NCBI GenBank assembly: GCA_946406115.1
Contig: OX291544.1
Location: forward strand, 10,478,001-10,542,000
Origin: Apoda limacodes
Lineage: Eukaryota > Arthropoda > Insecta > Lepidoptera > Limacodidae
DNA length: 64,000 bases
Reading direction: 5' to 3'
The notes below the pieces were generated by a model. It was not told the origin of the DNA, made no database searches, and saw only the letters and a program-made list of their open reading frames with translations. The number at the start of each line of letters is the position of its first letter. The first letter of the stretch is position 1. This document shows, one piece after another, positions 23,048 to 34,413 of this stretch. Both the position numbers and the translations under genes were made by a program.

Positions 23048-23245
23048 ATCGTGTATGCGTTGTCTAAACGCAAACTCTAAAGACTTCAGACCCTCCAAAA
23101 CCGCTTCCTCAGAGCAGCCTCCGGAGTCCCCTGGATCGTCCGGAATGCGGACCTACCTGCGGATCAGATGACGATCTCGCTATCCGGATAGCGAGATTAG
23201 TCTCAACGACCTCCCCTTATAGGGCCTCCCCACTCGATGGTTTAG
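23048..23245 (+). mobile_element. Jockey LINE, C-terminal end of ORF2 plus start of 3' tail
   Basis: The frame reads TIVYALSKRKL, a stop, then RLQTLQNRFLRAASGVPWIV and [16 protein letters not shown], ending at TAG (~23190). This is the Jockey ORF2 terminus (NRFLRAASGVPW block). The 3' flank GAGATTAGTCTCAACGACCT is the tail shared with the retroposons at 1429-1921 and 44441-44915. It breaks off at 23245 without an A-tail. A 24-bp perfect palindrome at 23174-23197 spans the stop codon. Confidence 0.8.
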
Positions 23246-24140
23246 CGTATCTTCTCATGTCCTCGCCTTTTCTGAGAACGGTTTTAATTCAAACATTTGT
23301 TCAATGCTTTTAATTTATTTTTGCCTCATAAATTGGTTTCGTGCATCTTTTATTCAATGTTTTTATTACCGAAAATTCAAAAGTATCCACGGGAATAACC
23401 ATAATTACATTCCACTTATGCTATGACAAGTAAGTAAGTAGTATAATCAATTGCTGGAGGAATCCCACGCGGAAAATTCTGTAGAGCGGGCAGAGCCACT
23501 GGCAAAAGCTAGTACAATATGTATTCCTTTTCTGAACCTTGTTTGCACAGCCCTTATTCTTTCTTCCATTTTTACCCCACTCTTTCACTCTTTGCTTTTA
23601 ATTTGCTAACTATGCTATGTATATTTAATCTGCGGTCCTAAGATCCTTTACGCTTTGGATTACTCACACACAAAACATCAATTTATCTTTCTTAACATGT
23701 GATATGTACGAGTAGCGAACATTAATGAAGAGCACAATGCGTAATTTATTAAATATTTGAATATTCCGATATTTAACCTCAATTATTCGACTTTAAAATG
23801 GTAGCGAATATTCGAATAAAATGAATATTTGAATTGCAAGCCATAGTTGTAAGATTCGTTTTAATGGTGGAAGTGTTATAGGCTACATAACATATCAGTA
23901 TAAAACACACATGCCGGTAATTTTTGTCGAGTTTTGTACCAAATAAAAGGTATTATTCAGCACATTCCAAATATTTATATATTTGTAGAAAACGACATCA
24001 AAATGTAAAGATGGCGGCCATAAACTGTTAAAAGCTTAAGAAAATTAGCGACAAATCAAAACTTTGTTAAAATGCATCGTTTACGACAAAATGAAAGGTG
24101 TAACTAAGAAGATTTAAAATTAATTAAACTAGTAAACTAA
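23246..24140. other. Intergenic with Lep1-like scrap
   Basis: 23385-23515 resembles the internal and terminal part of Lep1 (GGGAATAACC..., AGCGGGCAGAGCCACTGGC). I see nothing else. Confidence 0.4.
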
Positions 24141-24370
24141 AAAAAAAGCGATAACCACCCACCTGATGCTAAGCGTTCACCTTAGCATATGAACAATTGC
24201 AACAGCGAGGGTATTACTAACGAATTGCCAACTAGAAACTAGCTCTCTCCTCAGATTTAAGGGTTCGGCTTGTCAGTTTGGGATTGGCGACAATTCTTTT
24301 AGCTCGTCGTTGCGCCGAGTCAAAAGGGCTACGTTGGTATTCGGGTACACCCGCCCAGAGATGCCAGCAT
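24141..24370 (-). mobile_element. LINE 'B' 3' remnant
   Basis: Diverged antisense match to the same C-terminal and 3'-UTR blocks as 21687-22250: CACCTGATGCTAAGCGTTCAC, CTCTCTCCTCAGATTTAAGG and CGTCGTTGCGCCGAGTCAAA. It is internally deleted. Confidence 0.6.
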
Positions 24371-25010
24371 TTCCACAGAATAATGAAGAAGTGCTCCATA
24401 TAAATAAATATATATATAATATAATATAATTTACAAATAAAGACGTTTCAGGAGTCTAAAAGCTCAAAAAATAAATAAAAAAATAAAAATACCTCTCATT
24501 TCCGACAAAAGATTACGCTAGGCGTTGTGGCTATCAACAATGATTTTTTACCATTCGATACACCATCTAGGTACTATGTAATTAAGAAAACAAATTAAAG
24601 CTTTAAATTATTATTTGTATATACTGGGAGTGATTTGGATTAGTAAAAAACAAAACTAATTTTTGCATATTTTTGATGATTTTTTTTTATATGCATAATA
24701 AACATGTTTAACGAAAGGCAATATTAACAGCACAATTAGTGTTATCACTAACAACCAGTCTAGGTTTTGAGCCCATGGAGCTACAATTGACACATTGTCA
24801 CATTGTCTTGGTGTCTGGCCCAGCCAAGATACCAGACTAGTGTCTTGGTATGGCAACAACAGCCAACTGTACGATTGCCCACTATGCTGTTACAGTAATA
24901 ACCTAATATTGCATCTACCGGCGAACCGCCGCTAGGTTCACGGTCTATCAATATATAGGTAAAATATATTTTTTAACTGACATGTCTTGATTTTATTCTA
25001 CCTCTTAATA
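24371..25010. other. AT-rich intergenic stretch
   Basis: Contains a short AT microsatellite near 24400-24430. A 67-codon ORF at 24656-24859 (minus) has one hydrophobic stretch but no family resemblance, and I do not call it. Confidence 0.4.
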
Positions 25011-25029
25011 AATACTTACTTTTCCCATC

Positions 25030-26110
25030 GAGGGTGCATGAAAGGAGCCTCCCCGTACGACGCAGCCTCCGTCGATCAAATACGTCACAGCGTCTGGCGC
25101 ACCCTGGGCAACGATCAGTACAAATTTCTGAGCGGCTAATCCTTTCAACACGGTGGTTCCACCAAATACACAATACAATCACCAACGACACTTAATAGAG
25201 TCAGCCCTGACCGTCATCTCTATCAACATAGAGGGCTTCTTGAAAGACAAAGCGCTACTACGTTTGGAAATGTGCCGAGAGACGCAATGCGACATCTTAT
25301 GCGTCCAAGAAACCCATCGTGACGCAGGCCAAACTCGGCCGCAGATTCCCGGACTGACATTAATAGCGAAGATACCACACCCAAAACACGGCAGTGCTGT
25401 TTTTGCCAAGCCAGACATTATCATCACATCTTCTTCTTCCGTCTGTCAAGACAATATGGAGCTCATTACCGTGGACACTGGAACATGCATAGTCTCATCA
25501 GTGTACAAACCGCCTGGCCAACCATTTCTGCCGTGGCACCTCAGCGGCTCAAATGACAGATGTGCCAAACTGGTTGTTGGCGATTTTAATAGCCACCATA
25601 CGATGTGGGGGTACCGTAAGACAAATCACGACGGTGAGGCAGTTGAAGCGTGGGCGGAGGCCAACGGCCTTGCTCTGCTACACAACCCTAAGCTGTTTGT
25701 ATGGTTTCTTCAGAGAAGGGATCGTTCGCAAACTGTGTTTCGTAGGTATTCAGTAGTTTTGTCGTTGCTGTGTTTAGACCAGGGTTGTAATTTGTCCGGC
25801 AGCCTCTAGTTATCGATTGACATGACGCGGTTTGGGTGACTTGGATAAATTTGTCATATTTTGATGCCACGTGTTTTAAGGTGAGCAGCTGTATATCTAT
25901 GCTAGTAGAGAATTTGACCCAATCGGCTTTCATGAAGTTAAAACGTGGTCGGAATGGGACCTTGATGGGCTGTACTACAGCTCGTACCTGGCACATTATG
26001 GGCCTATGTTGTGTTCTCAGGATAGGCTTACAAGTGGATTTTGAGCACTTGGGCCGATATTTTCACTGACAAAGATTAGGTCAGGGTTGAAGCCACGCCG
26101 CTATTGTCCA
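25030..26110 (+). mobile_element. LINE with apurinic endonuclease domain; downstream part of ORF2 locally inverted (dead)
   Basis: Plus strand 25200-25690 encodes the AP-endonuclease-like domain: TVISINIEGFLKDKALLRLE, CDILCVQETHRDAG, SSVYKPPGQPF, LVVGDFNSHHTMWGY and ANGLALLHNPKL. From 25690 to ~26108 the next part of the same kind of ORF lies on the minus strand: FNSGQ (near 26108), FNPDLIFVSENIG, CQVRAVVQPIKVPFRPRFNF, KADWVKFS and CRTNYNPGL...NDPFSEETIQTA. The inverted segment follows logically after HNPKL, so this is an internal inversion, not two unrelated elements. Several stops are present. The RT domain is absent. Confidence 0.7.
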
Positions 26111-26134
26111 CTGTTGAAATACAAATATGTGTAC

Positions 26135-26180
26135 ACATACTATTGGGGGCAAGGATACATAGAAGAAGAAGAAGAAGGAA
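26135..26180 (+). repeat. Inverted-repeat end and (GAA)n tail
   Basis: The 33 bp at 26135-26167 are perfectly mirrored at 28980-29012. A short GAA run follows (26159-26177). It may be the microsatellite-tailed 3' end of a LINE. Confidence 0.55.
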
Positions 26181-26184
26181 AGTC

Positions 26185-27330
26185 GTTGGGAGATTATAAA
26201 ATGCTAATATCCCGTTTACAAAGAAATTTCCAATTATTTTACCTACAGGTTGTTACGTCACACGGCTCATTATATTAAATGAACACTTGCTTTTATTGCA
26301 TGGTCGACTAAAAATCGTATTTAGTAACCTATCTCAACGATTTTACATTTTAAATTCGATCAGAGAAATAAAATCGGTTCTTTACAAATGTGTTACATGC
26401 ACGAGATTCAAGGCCGAATCTGCCAAGCAGATAATGGGTTCACTTCCTAAAGAAAGAGCAATACAAATGCGAGTTTTTGAAAGGGTAGAAATAGACTATT
26501 GTGGACCGTTTGAGATCAAACATTCAACCAATAAGAAGAAGTATTGTCAGTAAAGCGTACATTTGTGTGTTTGTTTGTTTCGCCTCGAAAGCAATACATT
26601 TAGAAGTTGTGTCTGACATGACTAGTGACGCCTTTATTTCAGCACTAAAACGTTTCACTTCGCGGAGGGGTATACCTTCAGACATTTACTGTGACAATGC
26701 TCAAACATTTAAAGGTGCTGATAAACTGTTAAGAGAACTCTACAGCCTTCACAATAGTGACACTTTTCAACGAACAATTACTGACTATGCTTCCAATAGG
26801 GGAATCCAATTTCATTATATCCCGGCTGACAGCCCTCACCAAGGTGGATTGTGGGAGGCACCTGTAAAATCTTTCAAGTTTCATGTCTTAGGTGCAAAAC
26901 TGTTCACATTTGAACAGTTAGTCACACTTACGACTGAAGTTGAAGCGATATTAAATTCTCGACTATTTGCCCAATGTCAAATTACTCGTCAGATTTTAGT
27001 ATCTTGACGCCCGGTAATTTTTTGGTACGTTGTCCATTAGTTTCGATTCCTCAGCAATCTTTATTAAACGTTCCAAATAACCGCTTAAAGTTTTGGAGGT
27101 CCGTTGAACAATTCCGACAACATTTTTGGCAGGCATGGTCAAGGGACTATTTAGTTACTTTGAACAGAAGAACCAAATGGCAAACTACTCAACCGAATAT
27201 CAAGTTAGGAGGATTAGTATTGCTCAAGGATGATATGATTCGTCCGCAGTTTTGGCCGTCAGGTCGCGTAGTAAGTATGTTTCCAGTCAAGGATCTAAAG
27301 TTAGAATAGATGAAGTCATGACGTCAGATA
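26185..27330 (+). mobile_element. BEL/Pao LTR retrotransposon, integrase and C-terminal pol remnant (dead)
   Basis: Frames joined by at least two frameshifts (~26540, ~26990) read a zinc-binding-type lead-in (CVTCTRFKAESAKQIMGSLP) and an integrase core with its three acidic residues: D in VEIDYCGPF, D in YCDNAQTFKGA and E in GGLWEAPVK. The BEL/Pao C-terminal block follows: FLVRCPLVSIP, RLKFWRSVEQFRQHFWQAWS, WQTTQPNIKLGGLVLLKDD and WPSGRVV, to 27309. gag, protease, RT and RNase H are missing, and no intact LTR pair is visible. Confidence 0.8.
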
Positions 27331-28210
27331 AAAAACTGCATTCTAGAGCCTTTTTTAAAGTAATATTTATGTCAGTTGATGTGTAGTTTTATTGATATTT
27401 TATAGTATTGTTAAGAATTTTGTAATTTAAAGTTCTATATAATGAATAATTTCTAAGTATTTCGAATGAATTGTATGCATTGTTTATTATTATTTGAATA
27501 AGTAATGCCGTATAATTTAATACCTAATTATTTCATAATTGCCCATGACTTTCCGTCACGTTAATAATTGTAATTGATTATTTATATTTTAATGTCTTCT
27601 GTTGAAGTATTTAGTTTGAAGTTTAAGTAAGTCAATTTTGTCTGGGTTTCATGCGTGGGCGCAATTATGTCAACGACATAAGAACTTTTTGGTTTAAGTA
27701 TTTTCTTTTAATTTTAACATGCCTTTTTTTACTTGTCAAATGCTTGTCAAGAAATTTTTCCTTACAATTTTCAATATATTTGTAAATGATTAAATTTCAT
27801 CTTTTATTCAAATTTAAACCTAGCAGTAATACACGCAGGTGACAATGTATGCAAAGAGTCCCGTCCCCGTCCGGCGCGTACGACAATTTCGTAGTATTTT
27901 TGTAGTATGCGGCCGGACTAAATGTGGTTTCAAAATTAGGAAGCAACGAATTTAAAAGAAACGCACCCACTTACGTAATATTTGTTACCTCTTTGAACGC
28001 ACCTACCTAATGTTTAAAAAAAATTAAAAGTAATTTAAATTTCTAAGGTTTGAATATTGTCGTTTTAGAATAGAATTATTCATTATATATTGTAAGTAAT
28101 TGAGTAGTATACATACAAAACTGCCGTAGGGGTTCTTCAATGGTACTTTTTGCTGGTTGGTTACAATTGTTTTGAGGTTAGGTTGTAAATCTTTCCGCTG
28201 AGATTACTTT
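27331..28210. other. Downstream non-coding part of the BEL/Pao remnant / intergenic
   Basis: AT-rich sequence following the pol remnant. Part of it (27540-27700) may derive from the 3' UTR or LTR, but with no second LTR in the window this cannot be confirmed. Confidence 0.35.
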
Positions 28211-28214
28211 TCTC

Positions 28215-28470
28215 ATCCTTTTTAGTGTTCCGCATCTAAAGGGTGCCAACGGAGACCTATTACTAGCATACGCTTTCTGTCTGTTTGTCCGATCTGAAAG
28301 GGATCTATCTTTACGACCGCAGTAGGTAAAAGCCGTTGGTTGGGGTGTTCAAAAGTTATTTTCCCTTGCGTCCCGTTTAAGTTACTCTAACCAAGCCATT
28401 TTCACAGAAAACGCTTTATTATGGCGGACTACCTCACCAATTATTTAAAAACAGTAAATTTATTTTGCAA
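28215..28470 (+). repeat. Family-D repeat, diverged copy
   Basis: AGTGTTCCGCATCTAAAGGGTGCCAAC..., GACCTATTACTAGCATACGC, CTGTCTGTTTGTCCG and TTTTCACAGAAAACG follow the same order as the block at 56975-57130. Confidence 0.5.
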
Positions 28471-28796
28471 TTAATGTGTTTAATGCCTGTCAATAAACCA
28501 CTAGTTAATCTTGCCAGTGACGCCGTGGTCCATGCTCAAGGCATTATTTTTAAGGATATCAAAAAGTTTCGCCAATATTCCAACAGGGCTTATTTTTCCC
28601 ACACTTAGCCTCATAATAGGACGTTGTTAAATTGTGCGTAGGTTACTAACTTACACGTCAGTGATTACTTATGCCATTTCAGGTCTGTCCCTCTTATGGT
28701 TTGTGGATCCTTAAGGAGCCTTGCCTGTTGGTCGCTCAAGCTTTTGCCGTGTAGGATCATTTGAGAAGGTATAAGTCTTAATTTTCACTGACTAAT

Positions 28797-28880
28797 TAAA
28801 AAAATTAAACACATTGTTATTTGGCAAAATACCTTTTAAAAATAACTATTTGTTTAATCCCGTTTTATTATTTTTAAATT
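28797..28880. repeat. Half-copy of the hairpin element seen at 51201-51343
   Basis: GTTATTTGGCAAAATACCTTTT and TTTAATCCCGTTTTAT match the arms of the 51.2 kb hairpin. The centre and one arm are lost. Confidence 0.5.
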
Positions 28881-28979
28881 ACATATGAGATGGTGTCTCC
28901 TTGGCTTCCATGCAGCCCCTAAACACCTGTAATAATCAACATATGTAAACTTTTTTATGTAATTAAAACAAATACACCA

Positions 28980-29012
28980 TTCTTCTATGTATCCTTGCCC
29001 CCAATAGTATGT
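28980..29012 (-). repeat. 33-bp inverted repeat partner of 26135-26167
   Basis: Exact reverse complement of 26135-26167; together they bracket ~2.8 kb including the BEL/Pao remnant. Confidence 0.7.
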
Positions 29013-29539
29013 CTAGTTATAAAAGAGGTAATAACTACCTACTCCTCTTCCACCACCTCTTTCAAGCTCTCGTCCTGCCAAACAATTCTGATTACTTTAC
29101 TCAGAAGGGACTAGACAGCTAAGAGTAGTTGGGTCAACTTTTTGCATTACTTAGAGTGGTGGGTTTAACTATTCATATAAAAAGTGTTTTTGTTTATGAC
29201 TTGTTGTTGTGTGTTGTACTTTAAAATTTTTGAACGCCTGGTAGTGTTGTAACATATAATAAAATATTTGATTTCTTTTAGGTCATTACAAGCATAATGG
29301 GCTGCTTTGTTATAACCACCTGGGATTAGTTGACCATTTTTAGGAAGACATGAATTTCAAAAAAAGGCCTAGAATTAAAATTTGTGAAATAATCACCTCA
29401 TCAGTGTTGCAGCCGGAAGACATCCCACAGCTGAATGTAGGCCTTCTTCAATATATGTGCAATAAATGATCAATAAATATGTTAATTTTTATTACTTGTT
29501 TTTTTCTAATCCTAAAAAGCTAAACAATGTTTTTCTTCA

Positions 29540-29905
29540 CACTTAACCGTTGAACTGATTTAGATGAAATTTGGTGTGTAGATAGATTGAGTTCTGGTGA
29601 AGGACATAGGATAGTTTTAATCCCAAAAAATTCATAAGTTCCTGTGGAAATAACTATAACCAAGCTTAAACGAACCATAGCATATAGTTGAAGATATGAA
29701 GAAGGACAAAGGCTAATTTTTCTTCCAAAAAATTCAACGGTTTTTGCGGGTGTAACTATAACCGAATGCCACAAGCGAACCATAGCTGCAGCTGTAGCGG
29801 GCTATAACAAACTTTTTTGGTATGATCAAGGAGTTGCTGTAAGAATGCCACGCCGATAACCAAATTTGAAACCACTGGCAAAAGATGGTTTTACATATAA
29901 AATCA
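29540..29905 (+). repeat. Lep1/Helitron-like fragments, two partial copies in tandem
   Basis: The Lep1 internal block (GAACTGATTTAGATGAAATTTGG...AATAACTATAACC...) appears once at 29540-29680 and again, partly, at 29680-29870. It ends with ...ACCACTGGCAAAAG near 29870-29885. Confidence 0.45.
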
Positions 29906-32900
29906 TAATTTCACCTAATTGCAGATTGCTGCCTAAAAGGGAAACAGTTATGATGGACAAACACTGTTGAACCTCATTAGGGTTACTTATTACTTACACA
30001 TTATTTTAGGATTAATCTGCCAGTACTCAAATGTCTTGAAACAGTGGGAATAAAATGATAATTTTTAGTCAGTAAAGATGGTTTTGAACACTGAAGCCAG
30101 CATGTTTGACGGAATGGAGGATGATGATGGAGTTGGCAGACAGTCGAGGGTACTTGTTCAACAGTTTACAGCAACTGTTGTTGTTTGGGGTTATTTTTTA
30201 CATCTAGATGAGAACTTTAGTCATAGTTATTAAATTATTCTGAATATTCAAACAGCATAACTTGCAGGCAATGGGTATAGGACAAAAAAACAAAAAATTA
30301 AAAGTACATAATAATAAACAAAACAGGGAAAAATAAAATGTAAGATTTTTTAACATTAATAGCAGAATACTGTATCACTAAAATTAATATTTATGCTTCT
30401 AGAGACCAATTTATGTACATAACAATTTGACCGCTGACAATAAATAGATGGATTCATATTGATATTTATTATTAAGATATATAAGAAAGAATAGTGGTTA
30501 GCTCATTCATCTCAACCAGAAGACATCTTTTATTGAATCTAAGTAATAAGTGCACACCCAGCCTGGTGAGTATATCATCTTACATACTGGTGACTCTACA
30601 AAAATTGAAACTCAAAATGGGCTGTTGAATGTTATGTTGTGTTTTTATATTATAAAATGATAATATATTATTTGTAAAAAAGGTGTACATAGAATGACGT
30701 GGTAAAGTTCACTTGGGTTTATATCCAATATAAAGAAACATGACCCCTTTCCCTGCACTGCCTCAATACACTTTTATCACCTGTTTTTCATAAAATCAAA
30801 TAAAATAATTGTCATAAAAGTATACATAGACAATACATGACATCAACCAGTGGCATAATCTATTCATCAACCATAGTAAGGTACACTGGTTTGTATGCAA
30901 TATAAAGGGTAGCACCCACTTACTTACTGCACAACCTCACCTTGCTCACTGCACCGCCTCAGCACACTTAACTGTTTTTTTTCAAAAAGATGTTCTACTT
31001 ATAGTATTAAAAATGCATTAATATTTTGTGATTGTGATATTTACAGAAAAGCATATTATGCCAATAAGGAATTAAATGTGGGCTACCACCCATATATTAG
31101 TTAAATATAAAACCATCAGTTAATAGTTAATTGCAATGACCTTCTGTTAATTGACATAAATTTAGGAACTTAGTAGTTTAGATTTGTTAAAATGTTTATT
31201 AAGATTTTGGCAAATAAATTTAGCATCTTTTACTGCAGATATCCCTTTTGTAACCTATGCTTTACAGTCATTTTTCTGTATTAAAATAATTGAGAATCTT
31301 AACAAAATTAGGAAGGAATTCTTACTCGAAGTCTATTTTAGATTCTTAATACCTAGTCTTGTAATCCATTGTTCTAGTTGGGCAGGGTTTCAATTTACTA
31401 TAACTATATAGTAATAATATCTCAGTAAACCTTATTATTAATTAATTGTTTGAAGAATGGCTTTCATTTCGGTCTAAACCAAAACATTTCCCCTTCACGA
31501 ACTACCTAGAATAAGTTTTACACTGACAGAAGTAAATATCAATAATAGGATTGTTCCATCTTATTACTAAGTGTCAGAATTGTTCGCGGTTTACAATCAT
31601 TAGCTTTTGGTAGTTAATACTGACTGGCCTCCTCCAGATTCTTTCACTGGGCTTGGTCTCAAGCAGTCTTTGCAGTGCTATAAAAATAATACATTTTGTC
31701 TAATATGTTAATACAATAGTTTTGTTATAACGCCTTCCTTCTGCCAATAATGAAAATGCCCACACCCTTAGCCTAGGCGCAGCAAGTGGGCTTGCCACGC
31801 AAATGTAATAAATAATAAGGGAAATAAAGTCCAAAATTTTTATTTTAATGGTTTATTTAAAAGCAGAGCATGTTTTCACACACTTGTTGTAAGAAGATTC
31901 AATGTGACCGATGTGCTTGAATGTGTTTGAGAAGATTTCCAATTCTAGGTTCAACAGAACAGAACAGCCCGTGCCCCTTTTTACATGTTGCGCCTCCCTA
32001 AGGGGACACCACACTTTGAAAGCAATGCTTTAAGCGATGTGAAGTACACCCAAGCATTAGTAATAATAACTGCACATGTAGGATAAAATCTTTGGGCCTC
32101 GACATAGTAGTTTTCTGAGGACATGTTATGTTCACAGATGTGTGGCTTAGAATATTATGAAAAAATAACACTCAATTTTAATGCCAATATATACACCAAA
32201 TCTGACAGTTATAATTATGAATGTGTAAGTCAGAATAATTAGAAAGAAAAACATCAAAAATAATTGATAAATATATGTATATTAGAAACTTACTTTAAAT
32301 AAATAATTTACCTATAAATACCTTATGTTTATTATTATCATTAATAGGTAAAATTATATTTTTTTTTCTCTCACCCCCTTTTAGTTACTCTGACCAATGT
32401 GTCTTGATAGTTCATTTTATTAACATCTCAATTGCTATCCTTTAAAATTTCAAGTACATTTACTTAATTAGGAAAGCAAGGCTACCCAGTCATGATTTCC
32501 TACAATTCTTCCCAAAGTTGAAATTAGACATGTATAGTCCTTTTTAAGCACAGTATAAGCTTGAATTGCAGGTATATTTCATGTCTTCATATAATGGGTT
32601 TAAAGTTTATAACTATTTAACATTACTGATTAAGACAGAATTTAGATAATGACTAAAGTAATACTATGTAGTTCTCGAATTTAGTACCAGGATGTCCTGC
32701 AGGTGGTCTACAGCACTAGCCTTTTCTTAGTCGAAAGATTTCTTAGGGTGTGCGAGCACAATTATTACGGCTGCCAGGCTGCCTTGCGTTGATCCGACCT
32801 ACGTTGGCTTTGGCTCAGTTTTCAATGCATGCAATTTACTTGCTTGAAGATAAAAGACTGATATTTCATAATCCATTTTTCGCCTCTAGCGCCTTTTCTG

Positions 32901-33490
32901 AGATTTGACGCTATAAAATCATGGTTTTGTACGATACCGGCGTAGTAGTATTTGTTTCCTTTTTGATTATGATAATGAATAAGCTCCAGACGTTTTGTAC
33001 ATATATTTGAGCTCTTATCTCGGTGATACTAAAAAGTGACGCTTCTTTCATGTTCCAAAAATAATTAGAGCACTCGATTCACAATAGCATTTATTTATTT
33101 TTTTATTGTAAACAAATCAGCCATTTAAAACGTTCAGCATCTGTAGCTGAGTGTTACTTCGGAAATTGTTATCCTCTGTTTGCTTATAATTGTTTATTCA
33201 ACACAAAATTAAATGAAACATAGATTTTCGTAATAAGAGAGTTGGTGTAAAAGTTATTTTCGTCACATCTTAAGAAGCCTTTTTGCACTTTTTATTGCAA
33301 ATATTTAGCAAACGGGGCTGTTTTTAAATTTAAAGGCTATGTGCAGAACGCACTTTGGTGGTAGTATTACATGGCAACAAAATAGTAGGAAATTCAGCCA
33401 ATAACAAATCATTAGTTCCCTAGCCAATAGGGAAGGGGGAAACTTTCTCGCTGTGGTCAAACATGTGACGTCACGCGTCTAATCTTTGCT
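29906..33490. other. Long intergenic stretch without supported genes
   Basis: AT-rich. Two related ~95 bp blocks (30700-30795 and 30870-30975, sharing CAATATAAAG, CACTGC-CCTCA-CACACTT order) are an old local duplication. ORFs here (for example 31184-31411) show no motif. Confidence 0.4.
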
Positions 33491-34413
33491 GGGTTGCGTT
33501 CAAAAACGAGTAACTTGAGTAAAAAATGACGTCATCGGGTTCCTTACTCTACCCTATAGTTTTTGAACGGCTAACCGAGTTACATCTGTCAAGTTTTAAT
33601 CAATGTTTCCACTTTTAGGAATTTCGCCCTTGTAGAGGCATTTTTTTATTTGAAATACCTATGTAAGGCCTACGGAACACTAAAATTTAAATAAAGTTTA
33701 AGGCTATTTTTTTGACTTTGAGTGAGAACAAACTAATAATTTCCTTCTTGCTTTTTTGAATTAAGTTTTCATAAACTAGGTGGGAACTTGGTGAATTCTT
33801 TTGTTTTGATTATACATATATTTTAATAAAACTTACCATTATTATTAAGTATATTATAATACTATTTATTTATCAGTATGTTAACAATGTTTACCTTTTT
33901 GTAGTTGTAACGTTGTGTTTGCATTCTAAGCACTTGAATCGCGGTTTATTTTATTGTTAGATTTTATTTTGACGAAAATAAAATGATAATAGGAGTATTT
34001 CTAAACAGCTAAAATTTACGGCTAAAATCAATATATTAACACTATTTTAAGGCATTTAGGGTTATTCACTAAAGATTCTATGAAAAAACTGAACCCTAGT
34101 AGTGGAGTGGAAATACTTAAAAATCTTTTATAACTAAAAAACTCCAAATACAAAAGTCATAGAAAAATACTTAAATACAAAAGCAAACAACAAAATAATA
34201 TACTAATTTTCTTAATACGGAAACATTGCTTTGACCATTTTCATCAAATATGGCCGCCTACTCCGACGAACCCGCGTCGAGTACGGTTCACTTGAGCCAA
34301 CCCTAGGGTAACAACTCTACGCGTTTTTGAACGGATTAGGGTTGGAACTCAGTTAGTTTATGAACGGTTCGAGTCACAACTCTACTCGACTCAGTCGGTT
34401 TTTGAACGGCCCC
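33491..34413 (-). mobile_element. Inverted-repeat DNA element E, copy 2
   Basis: Near-identical reverse-complement partner of 13773-14687, aligned end to end by eye with only scattered differences. It has the same CGTTCAAAAAC termini and subterminal repeats. Its outer flank (34420-34560) shares short blocks with the flank of copy 1 (CCCCAAGAATG, CCACCCCA.CAAACTTT). Confidence 0.75.

Noticed and set aside
24656..24859. 67-codon ORF with a predicted membrane segment
   Set aside because: Single short ORF in repeat-rich DNA, no homologue recognised, ends in a Lys-rich run from A-rich sequence.
25153..25809. 218-codon ORF as a host AP endonuclease or exonuclease gene
   Set aside because: The domain wording (INIEG, QETHR, GDFNSHHTMWG) is that of LINE endonucleases and the next segment is LINE ORF2 in inverted orientation.
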